Part shown: piece by piece, positions 51,720 through 60,004 of the stretch
Layout: each line of letters starts with the position of its first letter
Position numbering within the stretch: position 1 is the stretch's first letter
NCBI GenBank assembly: GCA_963829485.1
Contig: CAWHIK010000004.1
Location: forward strand, 496,001-560,000
DNA from: JBGPQJ01 sp963829485
GTDB lineage: Bacteria; Chloroflexota; Anaerolineae; Anaerolineales; Villigracilaceae
DNA length: 64,000 bases
Direction of reading: 5' to 3'
The notes under the pieces: model-generated
What the model was told of the DNA's origin: nothing
The model's input: the letters and a program-made list of their open reading frames with translations, nothing else
Database searches by the model: none
Program-made: the position numbers and the translations under genes

Positions 51720-54622
51720 CTCGTCTCCCCTAATTTAATGGCCTGGAAGATCTTCATTCGCCGTAACAGCATGACCAAAACGAAAAGCCCTGACACGAAA
51801 AGGATCACGAACAAACCGTAGATCTGGAAAATCGACTGCCAAGCAATGACAATTTCAAAAGGCGGAAATTTCTCCTGCGTCGATGCACCAATTTGCAGGA
51901 AAGGCACAAAAAGCCGGCTTGCGATCACACCCAGGGCGGTTCCTGCAGTCATGCCGATCAATATCAGCAAAGCCAACTCTGCAGCGAGGAGTCCGATCAT
52001 TTGGCGCACGGACAAGCCGATCGCCCTCAACATGCCCATTTCAATAAATCTCCTACGGAAAGAAAACAAAGCGTAGAGCAGGAAGCCCAAAACAGTTAAT
52101 AAGGCAGATGCCACGAAACCCACAGAAAGGAGACCAAACAAACCCTGTCGTTCCGGCCGGCGTTGTATTTTCAGTATATTTAATTCAGCTGATGACCAAT
52201 CCTTGACAAAGATATTCAATCCATCCTTATCAAGCCGGGACTGATCCGCTTGCAGATCGAGAAGGATACTATACCCCCGGACTGCATAAACAATCTTTTC
52301 CGGAATTATTTCTTCAGCGGTTTCCAACCATACTTCGTGTGGATATTCGACTCCTGCTTGAAGGAAAAAATCGTCCAGGTTACCGACGAACAAGGGACCC
52401 TGGGTCGGGTACCAAGTTGGGAATAATTCGAAGGAACCGGCGATCAACAGCTTAAGTGGGATGGATTCTCCCATTGAGCCGGTTTTGATGCCCAGCACTA
52501 ATTCATCGCCAATCATCAATCCAAATTCGTTCATCAGCGTGCGAGGAACCAATACTCCATTCGGCGTTGCAGCAAGGGCATTCATCAACTCACCCAGCGA
52601 CTCGGAGGAAAAATCGTTTTCCCAATAACCGGATTGAGGAAAGGTCAATCGATCGATGCCGAGAAATGTGCCTTCAACAGCCGAGCCGGGAATTACAGCA
52701 GTTGAATCAAACCTGCCTACTCGGGTAGCTGACGTGACTCCTTCTAATGAAAGATGCTCTTCCACCGGTGAAAATGTCCAGAGAGAACTCTCACTGTTTT
52801 CATTTGCGGTTGTCCCCAATTCAAGAATGCTCAAATCTGCGCCAACCTGGTAATTCATCTGCTTATCCAATTGGTTGTCGAGTGTTTTTGCCAACGAGGC
52901 GGTAAATGCGGACAAACCCAGCGTGAGCACCAGCAAAACCAGAGGAGCAGTATAGAATGCGGGTGAGCGGGATAAATAGCGAGCTGCCATCAAAAGGCCT
53001 ACACTTTTTGTTGAGTTCAGCAGCCGACCGATCAACGCCATTAACCACGGAACCAGCCTCAAGGTCAGAAGTGTCGCGGTGAAGATCCCGGCAGCAGGAA
53101 CAAGCAGCAGCAACGGATTCTGAAACGGGTCCGGGATCCCTTCTCCACCAGTCAAGGAAACCTTACTTTGATTCGACAGCAGCCAATATCCGTACATCAC
53201 GGGGAAGATCAAGAGAACATCGATCCAGTAACGCTGCCACCAAGGTTTTCGCAGCATTCTCGCCCGTTCCTGCTTATAGGTGACTATCGTATTCACCGAT
53301 GAAGCCAAGGTGGGAACCAAGAAGTTTAATAACAAAATTAATCCGAGCGCCATTATGCCATACCCAAGATAGGGTAACGTCATGCTGATCCGCAGACCGC
53401 TCGTGCTGCTGAAATCCAGGAAACTGCGCGACCTACCGATAAGATGAGCAATCCAATTGCTCAGGAAAATTCCTCCCGTCAAAGCGATCACTCCCAGGAG
53501 AATTCCTTCGAATAACGAAATCGAGACAATCTGAAATCTACTTGCGCCCCGGCTACGGATGATGGCCATCTCACCGCGCTGTTCGCCAACAAACAGACCA
53601 GCGACGAGCCAGATAAAAGTCAGAATCAGACCCAGGATGGGAATGCTGAATGCCAACAAAAGGTAAGTTAATGCAGGTGTACTCTCCTGGTAACGCGTAA
53701 GAGCTTCCTGAGGAGACGATACGAGTTTTGTGCCCTTCATCAACGACCCGGCTTTTTGTTCGATAGCCTGTATTCGTTTCTGCACACCTGCGATATCGGC
53801 TGCATGAAGATTGGATCCGTCCGCTTTAATGCTCCAAGCGACGCTGCGTAATTCATCGTCCACCGCTGCACTGATCGGACCGGTATAACTGTCCTCGTGC
53901 ACGATGAACCAATTATCCGCTTTCACATCCCAGAAGCCTGCTTCCGGGTCGAACGCACGCCATAATCCCACGACCATTACCGGGATTTCGATGTCGTCCC
54001 TACGTAGGACATAGGCATCGCCAGCCTGAATCCCATACTCCAGGGCAAAGGCTTCACTGGCAAGGACTTCGATTTGTCCGCCCCCGATCAAAGACGAAGG
54101 CTCAGGGAATCTACCGGAAACCAATTGGACCAATTCCTCCATGGGAGTAATGAATGTGAAATTGGCCGTTGATAACTGATATTGATTTCCGGGATTCTCC
54201 AGATCCCTGGGTGGATAGATGTTGTAACCATCGGTCCTAAACCGTCTTACCACTTGCGCAATGGGCAGTCCGATGGTATTCAGTGCCTCATCTCGGAAAA
54301 AACGGTCCACTTCCTCAACATCATCCCATTGAGGGCTGTTTCTTTCAGCAATTTTTAATTCAAAAAGAAAATCCAGCGGGGCATAATCGACCGGCCGATT
54401 GACCAAATCCAAATCCCGGTCTGCCAAGATTTCCTCTCTGAACAATCGGAAATAAGTAGCTTCGGCATATAAAGGTATGCTCAGTACCAGGGCGGAGGCG
54501 ATCATCAACCCGACGACAGCAGCGACACTGAGCAATCGCTGCGTGATCAATCTTTTAAATGCTATCCCTGCTGTAGACCAGGTCTGGAGAATTATTGCAA
54601 GGAGATCAGAGAAAAACCTCAT
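51716..54622 (-). CDS. Large FtsX/MacB-type ABC transporter permease
   Basis: Membrane protein of 968 residues. A first membrane segment near 25-50 is followed by an extracytoplasmic domain of about 250 residues (MacB_PCD-like), then three segments of a first FtsX domain (about 330-450) with the GAIIRSRGASRFQ coupling sequence, more segments, a second outer domain (about 590-800), and the last FtsX domain (about 840-965) with RRFIEMGMLRAIGLSVRQMIGLL. It is the duplicated single-chain form. The adaptor gene before it and the ATPase after it overlap by four bases each, so translation is coupled. Export substrate unknown. Confidence 0.92.
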   Translation of the reverse strand: MRFFSDLLAIILQTWSTAGIAFKRLITQRLLSVAAVVGLMIASALVLSIPLYAEATYFRLFREEILADRDLDLVNRPVDYAPLDFLFELKIAERNSPQWDDVEEVDRFFRDEALNTIGLPIAQVVRRFRTDGYNIYPPRDLENPGNQYQLSTANFTFITPMEELVQLVSGRFPEPSSLIGGGQIEVLASEAFALEYGIQAGDAYVLRRDDIEIPVMVVGLWRAFDPEAGFWDVKADNWFIVHEDSYTGPISAAVDDELRSVAWSIKADGSNLHAADIAGVQKRIQAIEQKAGSLMKGTKLVSSPQEALTRYQESTPALTYLLLAFSIPILGLILTFIWLVAGLFVGEQRGEMAIIRSRGASRFQIVSISLFEGILLGVIALTGGIFLSNWIAHLIGRSRSFLDFSSTSGLRISMTLPYLGYGIMALGLILLLNFLVPTLASSVNTIVTYKQERARMLRKPWWQRYWIDVLLIFPVMYGYWLLSNQSKVSLTGGEGIPDPFQNPLLLLVPAAGIFTATLLTLRLVPWLMALIGRLLNSTKSVGLLMAARYLSRSPAFYTAPLVLLVLTLGLSAFTASLAKTLDNQLDKQMNYQVGADLSILELGTTANENSESSLWTFSPVEEHLSLEGVTSATRVGRFDSTAVIPGSAVEGTFLGIDRLTFPQSGYWENDFSSESLGELMNALAATPNGVLVPRTLMNEFGLMIGDELVLGIKTGSMGESIPLKLLIAGSFELFPTWYPTQGPLFVGNLDDFFLQAGVEYPHEVWLETAEEIIPEKIVYAVRGYSILLDLQADQSRLDKDGLNIFVKDWSSAELNILKIQRRPERQGLFGLLSVGFVASALLTVLGFLLYALFSFRRRFIEMGMLRAIGLSVRQMIGLLAAELALLILIGMTAGTALGVIASRLFVPFLQIGASTQEKFPPFEIVIAWQSIFQIYGLFVILFVSGLFVLVMLLRRMKIFQAIKLGETS

Positions 54623-55689
54623 TGACCGAAAACGACCTGACCTTCCTCCAATCCGGAGAGGATTTCTGTTTTATCCCTCGTCTGGATTCCAAGCTCGACC
54701 TCGATGCGTTTGGGACCTGAGCCGCTGTCCATGATAACAAATGTCCTACCGCCGGCATGACGGATTGCTTCTGGGGGCAGCCAGAGAATTCCGTTTTTCC
54801 TCGCCAGCGTGATCAAGATATTTGCCTTGTCACCAGAAAGTAAGTCCACCTGATGCGGTTCATCCAGTACGATATGAACAGATTTATCGTCACTTGGACC
54901 TGTCCCAAAAGGAGAGGGCAGTTGTTGGATCTTGCCATTTAATTGGGTTTCGGGAGCCTTGCTCAAGGTTACCTGGACGGGCATGCCTTCAAACATCGAT
55001 TTGAGCTGCTCATCCCCTTGACTTGCATCCAAATCAGCGACGATCTCCAGGTTTCCCAATTCTCCCAAAATAAAAACCACCGTGGTTGGAGTGACAGCAC
55101 GGCCAGGATTGACTGCGAAAATTACCTGACCTGCCTCGGGAGCAAATACTTGCGCCTTCCTCAATTCCGCATCCATCTCCGCATCGACTTCAGAAGTGGC
55201 ATCCAACCCCATCTCGGTGATGACATCCTCGTAGGCCATTTGCGCCAGTTCTACTTTTAACTCCTGGATTTTTCTCTCATACGCAGGCCGGCCTTCAGAA
55301 TTCATCTTTTCGAGTTCGAGACGGGCTATCTCCAGGGCGATTTCAGCCCGTCGGATTACCCGGCGGGTGCCGTCGTATTTTGCTTCCATATCCGAGTATT
55401 CGACCAACTCTGCTAATAATTGACCTTTTTCCACCAGGTCGTTCACCTGAACATATACATCGCTGACATGCCCCGGCATTTGAAATTTCACGGTTTCAGA
55501 CGCGAATGGAGAGGCTCTGCCTGAGAGCTTTGCTTCAGAGACAATATCACCGCGCTGTACAGTGAATGTCGTTCGCACCGGAGTTGGATAAGGCGTCGGT
55601 GTGGATTCCGCTTCTTTTTGTCCAACGCCGCAAGCAGAAAACAGGAATACCAAAATCAAAAGTGGAATAACTAAACTTTTCTGACGCAT
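54619..55689 (-). CDS. MacA/HlyD-like periplasmic adaptor lipoprotein
   Basis: Adaptor subunit of the exporter, lipid-anchored by lipobox FSAC. It has a barrel-sandwich domain (VQRGDIVSEAKLSG, AEGKATETVKF-like lipoyl half), a short helical hairpin region (about 115-170), the second lipoyl half (VFAPEAGQVIFAVNPGRAV), and beta-barrel and membrane-proximal parts (GILWLPPEAIRHAGGRTFVIM, then TRDKTEILSGLEEGQVV). 356 residues. It lies 6 bases after the GH94 stop and overlaps the permease start by four bases. In a Gram-type envelope without an outer-membrane partner, its role may be gating. Confidence 0.9.
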   Translation of the reverse strand: MRQKSLVIPLLILVFLFSACGVGQKEAESTPTPYPTPVRTTFTVQRGDIVSEAKLSGRASPFASETVKFQMPGHVSDVYVQVNDLVEKGQLLAELVEYSDMEAKYDGTRRVIRRAEIALEIARLELEKMNSEGRPAYERKIQELKVELAQMAYEDVITEMGLDATSEVDAEMDAELRKAQVFAPEAGQVIFAVNPGRAVTPTTVVFILGELGNLEIVADLDASQGDEQLKSMFEGMPVQVTLSKAPETQLNGKIQQLPSPFGTGPSDDKSVHIVLDEPHQVDLLSGDKANILITLARKNGILWLPPEAIRHAGGRTFVIMDSGSGPKRIEVELGIQTRDKTEILSGLEEGQVVFGQ

Positions 55690-55695
55690 GTTATT

Positions 55696-57879
55696 TTATC
55701 GAATGGTTACCTTGACAAAAACGCTCTTGGTGCGCTTGCGAGGGAGGGGTACGACCTTCCCGTTGACGTGTTTCCCGTCGACCACCAACGAGATCTTATT
55801 CCCCTTTCCGATGCGGACAACCTGGATTTCATAGCGGGTGCCCCGGAAAACTCTCACTGCATCGAATCCAGTCCAGCTTGTAGGAATGCACGGAGAGATC
55901 TCCAGTCCCTCAAAGGTAGGTTTGATGCCCAGAATGGATTGCGTGATGGCAACAAAATTCCATGCTGCTGTTCCGGTCAGCCAGGAGTTCTTCGCCTCTC
56001 CATGGGTGGGCGCATCCCTGCCAGCGATCATTTGAGAATAGACGTAAGGTTCACACTTGTGCAGACCGCTGATATCCTCCCTGTTGGATGGATTGATCCG
56101 AAGATAATAATCGTGGGCACGATCCCCGCGGCCTAACATCGTTTCCGCGATCATGATCCAAGGATTCGTGTGACAGAAAATCCCGGCATTCTCCTTATAT
56201 CCCGGAGGATAGGACGATATCTCACCGAGGTGGAGGTAATATTCACTAAAAGCAGGCTGCTGAAGCATGATCCCATGTCGTGTTGCCAGATGCTTGGATA
56301 CCGACTCGAGAGCTTTTGCAGCCTTTCCGCCCCTAAGCCCCAGACCAGCCATGATGCATATCCCTTGAGGCTCGATAAAAATCTTCCCTTCCTTGTTCTT
56401 CTTCGAGCCGAGGACCTTGCCAAAATCATCATACGCACGCCGGAACCAGGCGCCATCCCATCCGAATTTCCAGACGGCTGCTTCCATCAATGCGATATCC
56501 TTTTTCAACTTCTTCGCCTGGTCTTCATCTTCAAGGTAATTGGCGATCGCAAACATTTCCTTTGCCGCCAGAATGAACAAGCCGGCGATCATGACACTTT
56601 CAGCCACTTTGCCTTCCTTGTTCGTCGTCGTCTGGAAGGATTGACCAGGTGTATCGGAAAAACAATTCAGGTTCAGGCAGTCATTCCAATCTGCCCGTCC
56701 GATCAGCGGGAGACCGTGCGGTCCAAGCCTTTCCAGCGTGTATTGAAGCGCTCTTTGTAAATGCTCAAGAAGTGGGGATTCCGTACCGCGTTCGTTTTCG
56801 TATCGAACCATCTCATCGAGAATAGCCCAGTCGCCTGTTTCCTTCACATAAGCGGATGTCGCAAGGATAAGCCAAAGGGGATCGTCATTAAAACCGAAGC
56901 CGACCTCGTTATTACCCTCCTTGGTCAAAGGCTGGTATTGATGGAATGCTCCGCCAGTTTTTAATTGCGTGGTAGCCAGATCCAGAAGGCGTTCTCTTGC
57001 GCGGTCCGGGATCATGTGGACGAACCCCAACAAGTCCTGGTTCGAATCCCTGAAACCCATCCCGCGTCCAATCCCACTTTCAAAGAACGATGCAGACCGC
57101 GATAAATTAAATGTCATCATGCACTGGTAGGCGTTCCAGATATTGACCATGCGATTGGTATGTTCATCCGGCGTGGTCACCTGGATCCTACCCAGGAGGT
57201 TGTCCCAGTGTTGTCGTAAGGCATCAAAAGCTTCCTCGACATTCACTGGCCTGAGGTACCTGCTGATGATCGGTTTGACCTTTTTCTTGTTTATCGTCTG
57301 CGAATCCGGCGGATCGAACTTCCTATCCTTGGGGTTTTCCTGGTAACCCAGCAGGAAGATAATCTTCTTCTGCTGCCCCGGGTTCAGCTGGACTTTGACA
57401 TGATGCGAGCCGATGGGCTGCCATCCATATGCAACCGATTTTCCCGAAAAGCCTTTCTCAACCACAACCGGTGAATCCCACCCCCGGTATGGACCTAAAA
57501 AGGCTTCGCGCTGGGTGTCATAACCATCGAGTTTTTCAGAACAGGCAAAATAAGCAAAATGGTTACGGCGTTCCCGGTACTCCGTCTTGTGATAGATCAC
57601 TCCGTCGGTAATTTCCACCTGGCCTGTGGACAGGTTTCGCTGGTAATTGGTTGAATCGTCTTGAGCATCCCACAGGCAGAATTCAACGGCGGAGAAAACA
57701 GACAAGTTGGCTGCGGATTTTCGATGATTGGTTAATGTCAATTCCCATATTTCCAGGTTCTCGCCGAGAGGCACAAAATAGCGAATTTGGGATTCGATTT
57801 TATGAGCCTTTGATTTGATTACCGTATAACCCTGGCCATGCCGGCATTCATACTCATCGAGGGTATCCCTAGTCGGCAT
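55696..57879 (-). CDS. GH94 glycoside phosphorylase, main part (frameshifted from its N-terminus)
   Basis: Same family as 45481-47883. Contains the rest of the N-terminal sandwich (from PTRDTLDEYECRHGQGYT), barrel with GMGFRDSNQDLLG, catalytic acid Asp in RADWNDCLNL, IMAGLGL, and C-terminal sandwich IEPQGICIM. The codon at 57879 is not a real start: the frame is open upstream as DTGGRYLYIRDNDAGKKGKI and joins the 57819-58160 fragment if one base is added to the CCC at 57969-57971. The joined protein would be about 821 residues. It is the first gene of the island and the adaptor gene follows after 6 bases. Substrate may differ from the other GH94 enzyme. Confidence 0.88.
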   Translation of the reverse strand: MPTRDTLDEYECRHGQGYTVIKSKAHKIESQIRYFVPLGENLEIWELTLTNHRKSAANLSVFSAVEFCLWDAQDDSTNYQRNLSTGQVEITDGVIYHKTEYRERRNHFAYFACSEKLDGYDTQREAFLGPYRGWDSPVVVEKGFSGKSVAYGWQPIGSHHVKVQLNPGQQKKIIFLLGYQENPKDRKFDPPDSQTINKKKVKPIISRYLRPVNVEEAFDALRQHWDNLLGRIQVTTPDEHTNRMVNIWNAYQCMMTFNLSRSASFFESGIGRGMGFRDSNQDLLGFVHMIPDRARERLLDLATTQLKTGGAFHQYQPLTKEGNNEVGFGFNDDPLWLILATSAYVKETGDWAILDEMVRYENERGTESPLLEHLQRALQYTLERLGPHGLPLIGRADWNDCLNLNCFSDTPGQSFQTTTNKEGKVAESVMIAGLFILAAKEMFAIANYLEDEDQAKKLKKDIALMEAAVWKFGWDGAWFRRAYDDFGKVLGSKKNKEGKIFIEPQGICIMAGLGLRGGKAAKALESVSKHLATRHGIMLQQPAFSEYYLHLGEISSYPPGYKENAGIFCHTNPWIMIAETMLGRGDRAHDYYLRINPSNREDISGLHKCEPYVYSQMIAGRDAPTHGEAKNSWLTGTAAWNFVAITQSILGIKPTFEGLEISPCIPTSWTGFDAVRVFRGTRYEIQVVRIGKGNKISLVVDGKHVNGKVVPLPRKRTKSVFVKVTIR

Positions 57880-58160
57880 CCATGTTGGCGACCAATAAGG
57901 TCTGCTGATCTTCCCTTTCTTACCTGCATCGTTATCACGGATGTAGAGATAACGACCTCCGGTATCGAGGGAGTATTATTATATCGATAGCGGGATATCC
58001 GTCGCAGACGCGCATCCTTGTAAAAGGAGTATCCACCAGCCGTATTGGAGATCAAGCCAAAATAGTTCTCACAACCGATGTAATTCATCCATGGCAGCGG
58101 TGTGTCCGGTTGAGTAATGACATATTCGCGATTAACATCATCAAAAAATCCGTAGCGCAT
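57819..58160 (-). CDS. GH94 N-terminal fragment
   Basis: First 50 or so residues are a true GH94 start (RYGFFDDVNREYVITQPDTPLPWMNYIG, matching the other GH94 protein), then RISRYRYNN. From TPSIPEVV onward the reading is the wrong frame and unrelated. The family-like continuation TPLDTGGRYLYIRDN needs one extra base at 57966-57971. The start ATG at 58160 has GGAG a few bases before it. Confidence 0.8.
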   Translation of the reverse strand: MRYGFFDDVNREYVITQPDTPLPWMNYIGCENYFGLISNTAGGYSFYKDARLRRISRYRYNNTPSIPEVVISTSVITMQVRKGRSADLIGRQHGCRLGIPSMSMNAGMARVIR

Positions 58161-58533
58161 AAAATCTCCGTTTCGTTGTTAGACAAACTATAATTCATAC
58201 TCACGATGAAATAGAAGGAATTCTCTTCCTGGCCCCACAATTTTCAGATTTTCATTTTCAATTTGATAAATCAATCGATCTTGTCATTGCCTATGCGCAA
58301 AGAATTACTCCATTTTACCCTTAGGGAAGGAAAATTGCTAACCAGCCTTTGAACAATAACCCGTTTATTTTACCTCAAATGGTAGCAATGGATTTGTACA
58401 AAAATGCCCTAAATCTATACGCAATATGAAACTACTTTCTCCAATCGGGACTACTTCAGAAATTTGTCCCGTGAATTTTTTTATGCTATCATAGTAGGAA
58501 ATACTTTCCCCATTGAATGGAAATGGAGGCTGC
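58161..58533. other. 373-base intergenic region between GH94 and DUF1269 genes
   Basis: AT-rich divergent region. It holds the promoter at 58464-58492 for the plus-strand gene and weak TATAGT-like elements near the GH94 start on the minus strand. I see no further open frame, tRNA, repeat or strong hairpin in it. Confidence 0.5.
58464..58492 (+). promoter_or_regulatory. Promoter of the DUF1269 gene
   Basis: TTGTCC (58464-58469), a 17-base spacer and TATCAT (58487-58492) preceded by TGC, an extended -10. The start would be about 35 bases before the ATG. Confidence 0.65.
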
Positions 58534-59013
58534 ATGTCAGAACTTCTGGTTGTTGTCTTTGATACGGCTGAACAAGCAATGCAAGCGAGAATGTCCATTA
58601 AAACCCTGGAAAGCGAAGGGGTCGTCAAACTGGACGACGCTGCTGTGGTCACGCGAACAGCCGATGGAAAAGTTGAGGTAAAGAACCAACTCGACAGCGG
58701 AGTGGCCATGGGCGCTCTCGGAGGAGGAATGATCGGTTTACTGCTGGCAAGCGTGTTTTTTCCTATTGCCGGCATTCTGATTGGAGCCGCCGCAGGAGGC
58801 GCGATAGGTCATTTCTTCCACAAAGACGTTGACCAATCCTTCGTTAAGGAAGTCACCGCCAAAATCGAACCGGGTAAATCAGCTCTCTTCTTGATGATCA
58901 ACAACGGTGTTGGGATGATCATTTCAGCGATGGAACCCTTCAAGGGTGAAGTACTCCAAACGACCTTGGCTACCGAAGAAGTTGACGCACTAAAAAGTGC
59001 CCTTAAGAAGTAA
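58534..59013 (+). CDS. DUF1269 membrane protein
   Basis: About 159 residues. A soluble N-terminal part (ELLVVVFDTAEQAMQARMSIKTLE) is followed by a Gly-rich membrane stretch (MGALGGGMIGLLLASVFFPIAGILIGAAAGGAIGHFF) and a C-terminal LFLMINNGVGMIISAM. This is the DUF1269 plan; no function known. The start at 58534 is chosen because GGAGG lies 4 bases before it; an ATG at 58513 is in frame. A terminator follows. Confidence 0.85.
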   Translation: MSELLVVVFDTAEQAMQARMSIKTLESEGVVKLDDAAVVTRTADGKVEVKNQLDSGVAMGALGGGMIGLLLASVFFPIAGILIGAAAGGAIGHFFHKDVDQSFVKEVTAKIEPGKSALFLMINNGVGMIISAMEPFKGEVLQTTLATEEVDALKSALKK

Positions 59014-59028
59014 TTTACGTTGAATACT

Positions 59029-59069
59029 AAAAGCGATTGAGGATTGGATACATGTCCTCAATCGCTTTT
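59029..59069. terminator. Bidirectional terminator
   Basis: A 15-bp perfect stem (AAAAGCGATTGAGGA and complement) around an 11-base loop, with a T run on the plus strand, between convergent DUF1269 and EEP-family genes. Confidence 0.9.
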
Positions 59070-59103
59070 TCATTCCACCAAAAAAATATCGGTGAGACCG
59101 AAT

Positions 59104-59847
59104 TCACATCACCCCGATTTTCAGTCTCGCGAAAACAGGCATATGGTCTGAACCCGCATCATCCCCAACCCAGCAGGAGGTGCAGGAAAGTTGTTCCGTG
59201 TACCAAATGTAGTCCACCCGCACTACAGGGATCAGCGGAATCCAACTCAACAATGAATTCAACCAGCGCATCCGTCTCCAGGGTCCTATCCGCCTGGGGA
59301 GTGTATATCCCGCCCCCCTGCCCGACTCCAGGAATGCATCCCTCAACCCAGCCGATTTAATGATTTGGTGTTCATCCTGTCTGCTCACAAAGTTAAAATC
59401 GCCCAGCAAGATTGCAGGTTGGTTTTCAATTGTAAGTGAAGCAAGGGATCTAATTTGCTCAAGTGTTCCAGGTTCGAATCCAAATTTGGTTTTTTGGAAT
59501 CGAGGCGGGGGAGGGTGAGCCGATATCACCGATAATTGAAAACCATCTATCGTCAGGGAGACTAACAAGTCAGGTCTTTCAGGACCCAAGTGAACTTGAC
59601 TGGTTTTGGAAATTGGAAACCTGGATAAAATTGCTTTCCCCGCAAAGCCGTCTGGGAATACGGATCGATAGGGGTATTCACTGGAAATTAACTGTGTTAA
59701 TGTTTCGGCTTGTGAATGGCTTAATTCCTGAAGACCGACAATGTCCGGCTTTTGGTCAACAAGAATTTTGGCCAACCTGGCAGGATCGGCGCGGCCGTTG
59801 CCGACATTATAGGTAAAGACCAGGAATTCATGAGTATCAGGGAACAA
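59104..59847 (-). CDS. Endonuclease/exonuclease/phosphatase (EEP) family protein
   Basis: Metal-dependent phosphoesterase of the DNase I fold, about 247 residues. Blocks: TYNVGNGRAD, VGLQELSHSQ with the metal Glu, ILLGDFNFVSRQD with Asp-x-Asn, and the closing GDDAGSDHMPVFA with catalytic His. No membrane segment; substrate (nucleic acid, phospholipid or other phosphodiester) unknown. The start is a TTG at 59847 with AAAGGA 9 bases before it; no ATG or GTG start exists upstream in frame before a stop. Confidence 0.85.
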   Translation of the reverse strand: MFPDTHEFLVFTYNVGNGRADPARLAKILVDQKPDIVGLQELSHSQAETLTQLISSEYPYRSVFPDGFAGKAILSRFPISKTSQVHLGPERPDLLVSLTIDGFQLSVISAHPPPPRFQKTKFGFEPGTLEQIRSLASLTIENQPAILLGDFNFVSRQDEHQIIKSAGLRDAFLESGRGAGYTLPRRIGPWRRMRWLNSLLSWIPLIPVVRVDYIWYTEQLSCTSCWVGDDAGSDHMPVFARLKIGVM

Positions 59848-59988
59848 CTCTTCGTATCCTTTACAACAAAACCAGTCTAGGTTCGTTTACTTTCTTGTTA
59901 AGTATATCCGACTAACCACGTCAAAACGAAATATCCTTTATTGGGATAGGGATAATTTTGACCATAACGTGACACGACACCGCTGATG

Positions 59989-59994
59989 TATAAT
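59989..59994 (+). promoter_or_regulatory. -10 box for the TPR gene, near-leaderless
   Basis: TATAAT ends 10 bases before the ATG at 60005, with no Shine-Dalgarno in between. No convincing -35. Confidence 0.4.
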
Positions 59995-60004
59995 TTTATT
60001 CATA

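Noticed and set aside
57039..57049. GGTTCGAATCC, resembling a tRNA T-loop
   Set aside because: It lies inside the GH94 gene and encodes part of its conserved RDSNQD region on the minus strand; no acceptor, D or anticodon arm surrounds it.
59471..59481. GGTTCGAATCC, resembling a tRNA T-loop
   Set aside because: Inside the EEP-family gene, with no cloverleaf around it.
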